Source: Bacillota bacterium
GTDB taxonomy: Bacteria > Bacillota > Clostridia > Peptostreptococcales > Anaerovoracaceae
DNA length: 15,835 nt
Direction of reading: 5' to 3'
NCBI GenBank assembly: GCA_016284485.1
Contig: JAEEOX010000060.1
Coordinates: 1-15,835 of the forward strand
The notes below the pieces were generated by a model that did no database searches, was not told the DNA's origin, and saw nothing but the letters and a program-made list of their open reading frames with translations. Of this stretch, positions 7,287 through 13,054 are shown piece by piece. Positions within the stretch are counted from its first letter, which is position 1; the number at the start of each line of letters is the position of its first letter. Position numbers and translations under genes: made by a program.

Positions 7287-7934
7287 CTATCCGCGTTCTG
7301 AAGCAACCTTTTCCAAAAGGTCTTCCGGGCTGCAGTAGAGGACTCTGGCCAGACGGACCACATATTCTGCCCGTGCCATGTTGATGTTCTTCTGGCGCTG
7401 CTCATACTGCTGTATGGTCCTGAGGGGAATATCACTTTGTTCTGCGAGCTGCGCCTGGCTCAGTCCTGCCAGTTTTCGATAGTACTTGAGCCTTGTTTCC
7501 CGGTTCCTTTCAGTACATATCTCATCCATGGCATCACAGAAGTGGCGGATATCCATCTCATGATACGGAGAGTACATGGATCTGATGTCCATGATGTTTT
7601 CCGGAGAGGCAATGCTCCTGAACGAAAGGCCGGTTTCCCACTGATAGTAAGCCAAAGCCCATCCCAGCCAGTATTCCTGCGTACGATAGTCCTTTGGCTT
7701 TACCTCCACTCGTTCAATGCCGTCGCCAAGGACAGCATAGGTCATCTCGATCCCTGACATTCCGGCGATTACCGTTGATTCGCCGTGTTCGAAGCGTTCC
7801 GCGATCTCGCTGTTTATGAATTGTTCCCAGAAGTCTCTCAGGCCGCAGTTGAGGTCGTTCACCGCGAAGTCCAGCATGTGCCCACAATTGGCGCGAGCCT
7901 TTTCCAGATAGATCTTATCGTAAGCGCGGATCAT
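7287..7934 (-). CDS. Xre-family HTH protein, probable antitoxin partner of the DUF3990 protein
   Basis: A 215-residue protein. Residues 1-145 form a helical domain I do not recognise as any named fold (opens M-I-R-A-Y-D-K-I-Y-L, contains VIAGMSGIEM at 55-64 and QEYWLGWALAYYQWETG at 86-102). Residues 147-208 are a clear Xre-type helix-turn-helix with LSQAQLAEQSDIPLRTIQQY (158-177). The start chosen is the ATG at 7934, with GAGGAG 10 bp upstream; an in-frame ATG at 7952 is possible but lies inside that signal. It overlaps the upstream toxin-like gene by 20 bp. It likely binds the paired ATACTCC-N4-GGAGTAT sites before the operon and neutralises its neighbour (inference from the usual type II toxin-antitoxin layout). 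Toxin-first order is less common but known. Confidence 0.8.
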   Translation of the reverse strand: MIRAYDKIYLEKARANCGHMLDFAVNDLNCGLRDFWEQFINSEIAERFEHGESTVIAGMSGIEMTYAVLGDGIERVEVKPKDYRTQEYWLGWALAYYQWETGLSFRSIASPENIMDIRSMYSPYHEMDIRHFCDAMDEICTERNRETRLKYYRKLAGLSQAQLAEQSDIPLRTIQQYEQRQKNINMARAEYVVRLARVLYCSPEDLLEKVASERG

Positions 7935-8592
7935 CTTGTTTGATCTCCTCATCCAGTATAGTGGTTATGTATAGATCGCCCTTCTGCCGTCTGTTCCGTT
8001 CGGTATTGAAATACTCTTTCCGGGCGAGCTTGTCGCGCATTTCCCTTTTGGCGTACCATTCCTTGGCTAAAGCGGTCTCGTACCCTATGAATGCGATGCG
8101 GTCAAAAGCCTCTTCACTTTTAAGAACAAACTGTTGTCCAAGTTTGCCTAAATGCATCGCATTGTTGAGCTGGCGATAGGAAATGGTGCCGTTCAAAAAA
8201 TCCTGCGCGAAAGAGAAGTAACTGTCATCGGCCCTATAACCCAGCATGATATCTGCGCCGGAACAGTCGATCAAAAAACTATCGAGAATATACTTTCGGG
8301 CATCGAATGCAAGACTTGACGAAATGTCAAATTTCCTGTTACAAAGCAGAACTGCCAGCCAATTCAGAATACAGTTCTTTTCGCTGTTCAGATCAAGAAC
8401 CTCCAAACCGTCCATTTCGATATCATAGATGTTGGCATACCCGTCCTGAAACATCGAAACTCCCCATTCCTTGGCCATGTCAATGGAATCGGTGCAATAG
8501 AAACCGAGACCGTAATCGTTATATGCCTTGCCATAACCGTACAGCGGCCTTACGAGTATGTGATCTGAACCGTGGAAAATGCGTTGGATCAT
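7915..8592 (-). CDS. DUF3990 ADP-ribosyltransferase-like protein, probable toxin
   Basis: 225 residues from the ATG at 8592. The N-terminus carries FHGSD (residues 6-10) and, after a G-Y-G-K-A-Y-N-D run, YGLGFYCTD (27-35). This is the H...Y pattern of PARP/diphtheria-toxin-like ADP-ribosyltransferases. Further on are GYRADDSYFSFAQDFLNG (118-135) and LGQQFVLKSEEAF (151-163); Q153 or Q154 may be the third active-site position. This pattern is what I know as DUF3990, a family often placed with ADP-ribosyltransferase toxins. The substrate is unknown. A GTG start at 8604 (AGGAG 8 bp upstream) would add four residues, and its signal lies inside the proximal operator. It is the first gene of a two-gene operon with its own promoter and operators. 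The codon mix is more AT-rich than in the metabolic operons on either side. Confidence 0.82.
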   Translation of the reverse strand: MIQRIFHGSDHILVRPLYGYGKAYNDYGLGFYCTDSIDMAKEWGVSMFQDGYANIYDIEMDGLEVLDLNSEKNCILNWLAVLLCNRKFDISSSLAFDARKYILDSFLIDCSGADIMLGYRADDSYFSFAQDFLNGTISYRQLNNAMHLGKLGQQFVLKSEEAFDRIAFIGYETALAKEWYAKREMRDKLARKEYFNTERNRRQKGDLYITTILDEEIKQDDPRLR

Positions 8593-8608
8593 GTACTGCC
8601 TCACTTGC

Positions 8609-8628
8609 TATACTCCTAAAGGAGTATA
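8609..8628. promoter_or_regulatory. Proximal operator of the toxin-antitoxin-like operon
   Basis: Inverted repeat TATACTCCT-AA-AGGAGTATA with perfect 9-bp arms. It lies downstream of the expected transcription start and covers the AGGAG that would serve the GTG start at 8604. It has the same ATACTCC-N4-GGAGTAT core as the distal site, 34 bp centre to centre (about three helical turns). Confidence 0.8.
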
Positions 8629-8640
8629 AATTCTGACTGA

Positions 8641-8669
8641 AGTATACTCCTTTGGGAGTATCGTGTCAA
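8641..8669 (-). promoter_or_regulatory. Promoter of the toxin-antitoxin-like operon
   Basis: On the minus strand TTGACA (8669-8664), 17 bp, TATACT (8646-8641), a near-perfect sigma-A promoter. The distal operator overlaps the spacer and the first half of the -10 box, so binding there would exclude RNA polymerase. Confidence 0.8.
8644..8661. promoter_or_regulatory. Distal operator of the toxin-antitoxin-like operon
   Basis: ATACTCC-TTTG-GGAGTAT, 7-bp perfect arms. The arms and spacing are identical to those of the proximal site. It is set within the promoter spacer and -10 box. The candidate binder is the Xre-type protein encoded at 7287-7934. Confidence 0.8.
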
Positions 8670-8670
8670 T

Positions 8671-8697
8671 AAAAAAGGCGCAGATTTCCTGCGCCTT
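8671..8697 (-). terminator. Terminator of the sigma / anti-sigma / secreted-protein operon
   Basis: Read on the minus strand: stem AAGGCGCAG/CTGCGCCTT (9 bp, arms at 8689-8697 and 8675-8683), a 5-nt loop, then six U (8676-8671). It lies about 25 bp past the stop of the secreted-protein gene. The same sequence recurs after the aminotransferase gene. Confidence 0.88.
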
Positions 8698-8698
8698 G
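8671..8698. repeat. 28-bp direct repeat, left copy (terminator sequence)
   Basis: Identical over 28 bp to 10999-11026: six A, GGCGCAG, ATTTC, CTGCGCC, TTG. The flanking bases then diverge. The two copies bracket the sigma / anti-sigma / secreted-protein block. Confidence 0.85.
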
Positions 8699-8722
8699 AT
8701 AGACATAGGGTTCTTTTATAAC

Positions 8723-9676
8723 TCACGGCCTATACCATATGGATAAACTGTTTGAGTTGTACGGACAATATCCAGCAGTATGACGCATCAGTGGACCCTC
8801 ACCCCATTTTGATGTGACAACCGAAGCTTTTGCAGATGGACCGGCAGAATAGATGATTGCAGAATGACCGCCACTTGGATAATATACTTTACGCCCCACA
8901 GCTGGCGTTGTCGTCGAAGTATAACTGCCATCAGTCATATATGCGGAAGGATAGTTGATCCATCTGGTATTACTTGTAGATGCACTGTACCATGCATAGG
9001 AATGACAATTATACTTTGCTGTTGATGTGCTAATAAATGTTGCATTAGGATAGCTCGACATGGCGGCATTGTTTATGGCGGTTTTTTCAGTGCTCGTGTA
9101 GTCGTTTGTAGCGTATAAGGCGGCCACTGCTGTTCCTTTTGGAGTATATACTGTTACATTTGTATATACTATAGTTGTCCTCAACAGAGGTTCACGAGAA
9201 GTGTTATCAGAGGAAGACAACAGATACAATTCAATCTTATCCAATACCATGCCTGCAATGCTTTTGTTTACTTCTGGGCAGTTCAAACCATTGATGACGG
9301 TACCTCTGTTCATGTTTTCTATGGTCTCGAGAACATCACTACGCTGAAGCAAAAAGTCAAGCGCCAAACATTGTCCCCTAACACTATCTACAGCTTCCCG
9401 AGGAGTGTTGTATAACAGGATATCGACACTCAATGGGTATTCCAGAACTGCTGCAACTAATTCCTCTGTAGTGAGGCAATTTAGTTGAGACCTGTCTACA
9501 GTTACAGCCTCTACCATTTGATCGTGAGAAGTAAAAGTGCTCCAAACATCACTTTCCACATTAATCTCATACAAAGAGTTTTGACTACTTTGTACTTGAT
9601 CTGCTGACACATCGGTCAGATAGAAACATTGCGATAACAATGCTATGGCGGTTAAAAAGGCAAGTACTCTCTTCAA
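8723..9676 (-). CDS. Secreted protein: anti-sigma-like sensor domain plus putative Cys/His hydrolase domain
   Basis: A 317-residue protein that starts at a TTG (9676) with AAGGAG 7 bp upstream. Residues 1-25 are a signal peptide (basic KR, hydrophobic stretch, VSA before D26). It is not a lipoprotein: C17 has no lipobox. Residues 45-148 match the extracytoplasmic part of the anti-sigma-like protein encoded just upstream: 25 of 47 positions are identical without gaps from W45 to T91, plus the later N-K-S-I-A-x-M-x-L segment. The C-terminal part (about 220-317) has N-C224-H-S-Y-A-W-Y, GGH271SAIIYS and SKWGEGPLMRH. This is a Cys...His arrangement like that of NlpC/P60 or CHAP-type amidases; I have seen similar unnamed secreted proteins in clostridia. 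It may act on peptidoglycan or a peptide (inference). It is co-transcribed 24 bp after the anti-sigma gene. Confidence 0.75.
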   Translation of the reverse strand: MKRVLAFLTAIALLSQCFYLTDVSADQVQSSQNSLYEINVESDVWSTFTSHDQMVEAVTVDRSQLNCLTTEELVAAVLEYPLSVDILLYNTPREAVDSVRGQCLALDFLLQRSDVLETIENMNRGTVINGLNCPEVNKSIAGMVLDKIELYLLSSSDNTSREPLLRTTIVYTNVTVYTPKGTAVAALYATNDYTSTEKTAINNAAMSSYPNATFISTSTAKYNCHSYAWYSASTSNTRWINYPSAYMTDGSYTSTTTPAVGRKVYYPSGGHSAIIYSAGPSAKASVVTSKWGEGPLMRHTAGYCPYNSNSLSIWYRP

Positions 9677-9700
9677 TTATTCTCCTTTCCGTGAAACACA

Positions 9701-10387
9701 TTACTTTTGCACGCTATGCTTATATTCTATCTCCACATACTCTCTTATCGCTTCGAGAATCATGGGAGCGATAGACTTATTAGATTCAGAGCAGTCAAGT
9801 TCTGCTATTAACATGTCCTGATCAAGTGACTCCAGCAATCGTGGCAAGTCGCCCCTCTCCAGCAGCAGATTCAGGGCGGTACAGTATTCTCTCACTACGT
9901 CAAGACCGGCTGTGTGGGACAGATAATATTCGCCTTCATCGTCATCAGCACTAGATACCGTGCCGTTAAGAAGCACATCCACGATCAGCGGATACTCTAG
10001 TGTAGCCTTCAGCAATTCCTCTGTTGAGTAGTCTTTCAATACGCTTTCATCCACCCTCAGAGCCTCGATCATTTCTTCGTGAGATTCGTACGACTTCCAT
10101 TCAGGACTATCCTGGGTGACCGGATACAAAACAAATCTTTCTGCGGCGTAAACTATCCCCGAAAGGGCTATCAGTAATGCTGCGATCAGTGCGGCTACCA
10201 TGGCCATGCGTATCCTGTGACGCCCCAGACTTACAAATACGTGTTCGGACGAAGAGGCTATTCTATCAAGCTTCTCTCTAAACACTTTTCGGAACACATA
10301 GGTTTCAGAGTATTCATCGGGATCAGGCAGATCTCGTACGTCATTTTCGAGTGCGTATCCCAGAGCCATTATCAGTCTGTCTTCCAT
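9701..10387 (-). CDS. Membrane anti-sigma-like protein
   Basis: A 228-residue single-pass protein. Residues 1-58 are cytoplasmic, charged and helical (no zinc-finger motif). One membrane segment spans about 61-82 (M-A-M-V-A-A-L-I-A-A-L-L-I-A-L-S-G-I-V-Y). Residues 84-228 lie outside, including a domain (W96 to about 218) homologous to the secreted protein encoded next. It starts 7 bp after the ECF sigma gene, with AAAGGGG upstream. This position and topology are those of an anti-sigma factor holding the sigma factor until an external signal arrives. I recognise no named anti-sigma family (RsgI, RsiV, ZAS), so the role is inferred from context and topology. The external domain carries the conserved run T-E-E-L and LEYPL. 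Confidence 0.72.
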   Translation of the reverse strand: MEDRLIMALGYALENDVRDLPDPDEYSETYVFRKVFREKLDRIASSSEHVFVSLGRHRIRMAMVAALIAALLIALSGIVYAAERFVLYPVTQDSPEWKSYESHEEMIEALRVDESVLKDYSTEELLKATLEYPLIVDVLLNGTVSSADDDEGEYYLSHTAGLDVVREYCTALNLLLERGDLPRLLESLDQDMLIAELDCSESNKSIAPMILEAIREYVEIEYKHSVQK

Positions 10388-10394
10388 TTTATCT

Positions 10395-10928
10395 TTATCC
10401 CCTTTTGATCATCTCTGCGAGAGTATTTCGTGCCCTGTAGTATCTTCCTTTGACTGCTGCAATGGAAAGCCCCATCAGGTTTGAGATCTCGCTGAAAGTG
10501 TATCCGTATATCCCATACAGATACAAAACCGATCTTAGATTTTCCGGCAAAGTCATTATCAGTTCCCCAAGGTCCACTGCATCGATATCATTGAATGTCC
10601 CTACCGGGACCGAATTCTCTGCGAGGTCATCAAGTCTTGTTGCATTGCCGTCGGGCCTTCGCAGTTCTTTTCTAAGCATGTCCAGGGCAGTATTCTTCGT
10701 GATCACAACGAGAAAGAATTTTGTTTTTCCCGAATCAATGTCGCCGACCTTGGAGAAGTTTTTTGCGACCTTAAGAAAGGCCTCCTGCACGGCGTCTTCG
10801 GCCAGATAATCATCCTTCAAAATATCTCTGGCCACGCAAAACATGAGCCGCTGATATTTCTCGACCATCTTTGTGAACTTGTTACGGGAACTCTCTTCCA
10901 CGAGAGCCGCAAAGCAGATCGCCAGCAT
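10395..10928 (-). CDS. ECF-type RNA polymerase sigma factor (sigma-70 family)
   Basis: A 177-residue protein of ECF size. The region 2 core is M-V-E-K-Y-Q-R-L-M-F-C-V-A-R-D followed by LAEDAVQEAFLKVAKNF (the D-A-x-Q-E-x-F motif). Region 4 has LPENLRSVLYLYGIYGYTFSEIS, then LSIAAVKGRYYRARNTL, the recognition helix-turn-helix. It directs RNA polymerase to its own target promoters. The ATG at 10928 follows AAGGAG with 8-bp spacing. It is the first gene of a three-gene operon (sigma, anti-sigma, secreted protein), and a promoter of ECF type lies upstream, suggesting that it turns on its own transcription. The N-terminus (first about 20 residues before region 2) is slightly longer than in many ECF factors, so an internal start is conceivable. 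Confidence 0.9.
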   Translation of the reverse strand: MLAICFAALVEESSRNKFTKMVEKYQRLMFCVARDILKDDYLAEDAVQEAFLKVAKNFSKVGDIDSGKTKFFLVVITKNTALDMLRKELRRPDGNATRLDDLAENSVPVGTFNDIDAVDLGELIMTLPENLRSVLYLYGIYGYTFSEISNLMGLSIAAVKGRYYRARNTLAEMIKRG

Positions 10929-10963
10929 GCTGAATTCTCCTTCGTGGCGTTTTCAACTAATAA

Positions 10964-10990
10964 AACGAAAGAACAGCCCAAATCGTTACA
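10964..10990 (-). promoter_or_regulatory. Candidate ECF-type promoter, probably autoregulated
   Basis: Minus strand TGTAAC (10990-10985), 17 bp, CGTT (10967-10964), about 36 bp before the sigma gene's ATG. AAC in the -35 and CGT in the -10 with 16-17 bp between is the usual ECF promoter pattern. There is no good sigma-A promoter in the same gap. Confidence 0.6.
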
Positions 10991-10997
10991 TGCCTGT

Positions 10998-11025
10998 AAA
11001 AAAAGGCGCAGATTTCCTGCGCCTT
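10998..11025 (-). terminator. Terminator of the gntR-aminotransferase operon
   Basis: Minus strand stem AAGGCGCAG/CTGCGCCTT (arms 11017-11025 and 11003-11011), 5-nt loop, followed by a run of seven U. It begins 15 bp after the aminotransferase stop. Its core is identical to the terminator at 8671-8697. Confidence 0.88.
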
Positions 11026-11026
11026 G
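10999..11026. repeat. 28-bp direct repeat, right copy (terminator sequence)
   Basis: Second copy of the 28-bp element at 8671-8698, in the same orientation. Both copies work as terminators for minus-strand genes. About 2.3 kb of unrelated sequence lies between them. Confidence 0.85.
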
Positions 11027-11040
11027 GTCATCATATTGAG

Positions 11041-12231
11041 TTAGCCGAAGTACATCTTGGCCACCTTCCCGAAACTCGGCATGGAGTTCACCACGGTCTC
11101 ATGGGAGACGCAGTAAGAAAGCCTGAAGTAGCCGGGGCCCATGAAGGCGCTGCCGGGGGTGGCCAGGATCCGTTCATCCTTAAGTTCGTCGCAGAAGGCC
11201 GCGTCATCATCTATGGGGCTCTTGACCCAGAGATAGAATGCCCCGTCGGGTTTGACGCAGCTGAATCCCATGGCAGTCAGTCCTTCGTAAAGATCGGCGC
11301 CGTTTCTCTCGTAGAATGCCACGTTGGACCTGAGTCCGGTGCAGCGGGCGATGGCCAGCTGCTGAAGGGAGGGAGCGTTTACGATGCCAAGCATTCTGTT
11401 GGCTGTGGAAAGTGAAAGGACGAACTCATCCCATCCGTCGGACTGAGGAGGTACCAGCACGTAGCCGATACGTTCTCCGGGAAGGGACAGGGACTTGCTG
11501 TAGGAATAGCAGATAAGGGTGTTATCGTAGAAGTCCGGGATATGGGGCACCTTGGCTTCGCCGTAGACCAGCTCCCTGTAGGGCTCGTCGGAGATGATGT
11601 AAATGACTGTGCCAAGTTCTTCCTGCTTAGACTTGAGGGCATCAGCCAGTTGACTTATGACTTCTGCAGGATAAACCGCGCCTGTGGGGTTGTTAGGGTT
11701 ATTGATTATCACAGCCTTTGTCTTAGGGGTGATTTTGGCGCACATCTCCTGCACGTCGGGCATGAAGCCTGACTCGGGATGAGGAGCGATCACCACGGGC
11801 ACTGCGCCGTAGTTTGAAAGGTAGTTGTTGTATTCCAGGAAGTAAGGAGCGAAGACGATCACCTCGTCGCCGGGCTCCAGAATAGATCTCATGGTGATGT
11901 TCATGGCTGAGGCTGCGCCTGCGGTCATGACCACGTTGGCCGCGGAGTAGGATGTGCCGTAGCGGCTGTTGAGATCCTCTGCGATGGCCTGCCTTGTTTC
12001 TTCGAAACCGGCGTTTGACATGTAGCCATGGAGCTTCAGGGGATCTTCTGTCTTAAGAATGTCGATCATGGCGTCCCTGAGCTCTTCGGGCGCGGGAACG
12101 TTGGGGTTTCCCAGACTGAAGTCATAGACGTTCTCCGGGCCGTAGACGGCGGCCAGTTTTTTGCCCTCCTCGAACATGCGGCGGATGGCGGAACTTCCGT
12201 GGACTCTGGGTCTCATCAAATTGGATATCAT
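11041..12231 (-). CDS. PLP-dependent aminotransferase, class I/II
   Basis: A 396-residue fold-type I aminotransferase of aspartate-aminotransferase length. Seen: YDFSLGNPNVPAP near the N-terminus (substrate loop), the cofactor-stacking region with AGAASAMN, the NNPNNPTGAVYP motif (Asn binding the PLP ring oxygen), ISDEPYRELVY (Asp to the pyridine nitrogen), SYSKSLSLPGERIGY with the Schiff-base lysine, and FRLSYC near the C-terminus, with the carboxylate-binding Arg. It moves the amino group of an amino acid to 2-oxoglutarate or similar. The ATG at 12231 follows AAAGGAG. It lies 12 bp after a GntR regulator gene whose promoter carries the same palindrome as the ptb-ior-buk operon. The likely job is to provide 2-oxo acids for IorAB; the aromatic preference is inference. 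Confidence 0.9.
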   Translation of the reverse strand: MISNLMRPRVHGSSAIRRMFEEGKKLAAVYGPENVYDFSLGNPNVPAPEELRDAMIDILKTEDPLKLHGYMSNAGFEETRQAIAEDLNSRYGTSYSAANVVMTAGAASAMNITMRSILEPGDEVIVFAPYFLEYNNYLSNYGAVPVVIAPHPESGFMPDVQEMCAKITPKTKAVIINNPNNPTGAVYPAEVISQLADALKSKQEELGTVIYIISDEPYRELVYGEAKVPHIPDFYDNTLICYSYSKSLSLPGERIGYVLVPPQSDGWDEFVLSLSTANRMLGIVNAPSLQQLAIARCTGLRSNVAFYERNGADLYEGLTAMGFSCVKPDGAFYLWVKSPIDDDAAFCDELKDERILATPGSAFMGPGYFRLSYCVSHETVVNSMPSFGKVAKMYFG

Positions 12232-12243
12232 ATCTATTCTCCT

Positions 12244-12867
12244 TTACATCTTGTGGTAGTGCTGCATTATGAGGATGCGTGCGCCGGGGATGTCATCCGA
12301 CCGGATGGCTTCAAGGATCTCCCTGTGCTCGTTGATTATGTTCAGGCGCTCGCTCTCGTTCTGCTCGTGGTCGTAGAGGGTCACGAGATAGAATATGTCG
12401 TAGATCTCGCGGTACATCTTGTCCAGGAAGGGATTGGAGGCGCACCTGATGAAGCAGGAGTCGAATCCCAGAGAGTCCTGGATGTATTTGTGATAATTCC
12501 GTGAGTTATAGCTCTTTTCCTGACTCCTGAGGGAGGCGTCCAGAAGCTTTACCAGCTTCTCCCGCCTGTCCAGTGAGACATTGAGCTCCAGGGCTCCGAG
12601 GATCAGGGTCTCCATGGCCTTCTCCACCTGGCGGAAAAGGGCGGGGGAGTACTCGATGACTCTTGGCCCGGCGTTGGGGGTGACCTTCACCAGCCCGTCC
12701 CGCTCCAGCATTGAAATGGCTTCACGGATGGGGGTGTTGGATACGCCCAGCTCGTTGGAAAGGGAAAGAATATTGATCTTGTCGCCGAATCTGTACTGTT
12801 CTCCCAGGATCCTTTCGCGGAGCAGATCGTAGATCTGGTCCTTCATGCTCTTCTTGATTATATCCAT
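12244..12867 (-). CDS. GntR-family regulator, FadR/FCD subfamily
   Basis: A 207-residue protein. Residues 1-75 are a winged helix: IYDLLRERILGEQYRFGDKI, then LSNELGVSNTPIREAISMLERDGLV, the family's PxREA signature, and a wing at VTPNAGPRV. Residues 80-207 are an all-helical FCD effector domain with FIRCASNPFLDKMY and INEHREILEAI. FCD proteins usually bind a metal through Asp and three His. Here the first His position of the F-H-x-x-I pattern looks replaced (GFDSCF), while EH and the final H-Y-H remain, so metal or ligand binding may differ. It has AAAGGA 7 bp before the ATG. It is the first gene of the operon with the aminotransferase, and a palindrome just after its promoter suggests autorepression. 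The effector is unknown; an aromatic 2-oxo acid or acyl-CoA is a reasonable guess only. Confidence 0.9.
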   Translation of the reverse strand: MDIIKKSMKDQIYDLLRERILGEQYRFGDKINILSLSNELGVSNTPIREAISMLERDGLVKVTPNAGPRVIEYSPALFRQVEKAMETLILGALELNVSLDRREKLVKLLDASLRSQEKSYNSRNYHKYIQDSLGFDSCFIRCASNPFLDKMYREIYDIFYLVTLYDHEQNESERLNIINEHREILEAIRSDDIPGARILIMQHYHKM

Positions 12868-12886
12868 TGGAATATCCTTTCATTCA

Positions 12887-12902
12887 GCCGCCTGCAGGCG
12901 GC
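12887..12902. promoter_or_regulatory. 16-bp GC-rich palindrome in the gntR leader
   Basis: GCCGCCTGCAGGCGGC, a perfect palindrome between the gntR operator and its ribosome binding site. In RNA it would fold as a 6-bp GC hairpin just upstream of AAAGGA. A smaller stem (CCCTT/AAGGG) lies next to it at about 12906-12918. The role is unknown: a translational control hairpin, a second operator or an mRNA-stabilising structure. Confidence 0.45.
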
Positions 12903-12937
12903 AGCCCCTTGATCTAAAGGGTCTCGGGCAACTGTTG

Positions 12938-12949
12938 TTCGTGCACGAA
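12938..12949. promoter_or_regulatory. Palindromic operator at the gntR promoter
   Basis: Perfect 12-bp palindrome TTCGTGCACGAA, starting 11 bp past the -10 box on the minus strand. It shares the 10-bp core TCGTGCACGA with the site at 2682-2693 before ptb. It is consistent with autorepression by GntR. Confidence 0.72.
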
Positions 12950-12960
12950 ACATTATAAAA

Positions 12961-12990
12961 AGTATATTTCCGAGGGGTTCCCGGTGTCAA
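12961..12990 (-). promoter_or_regulatory. Sigma-A promoter of the gntR-aminotransferase operon
   Basis: Minus strand TTGACA (12990-12985), 18 bp, TATACT (12966-12961). The spacing matches the ptb promoter (also 18 bp). The leader to the gntR ATG is about 85 bp and contains the operator and a GC palindrome. Confidence 0.8.
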
Positions 12991-13000
12991 GTGCCGGGGT

Positions 13001-13023
13001 GGGATTTTTGCGCAAAAAATCCC
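13001..13023. promoter_or_regulatory. Inverted repeat GGGATTTTT-N5-AAAAATCCC in the divergent region
   Basis: 9-bp arms around GCGCA, containing the 12-mer TTTTGCGCAAAA that also occurs in the ptb-iorA gap (3665-3676). It lies upstream of the gntR -35 (12985-12990) and about 30 bp before the -35 of the rightward promoter, so it could control either gene. It is not downstream of any gene, so a terminator role is unlikely. Confidence 0.45.
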
Positions 13024-13054
13024 GGCCGGGGCCCCCGCCTCACCAATGATATTC

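Noticed and set aside
9623..9640. Lipobox in the secreted protein around Cys17
   Set aside because: The residue before Cys is Gln, which does not fit a lipobox; VSA at 23-25 fits ordinary signal peptidase cleavage.
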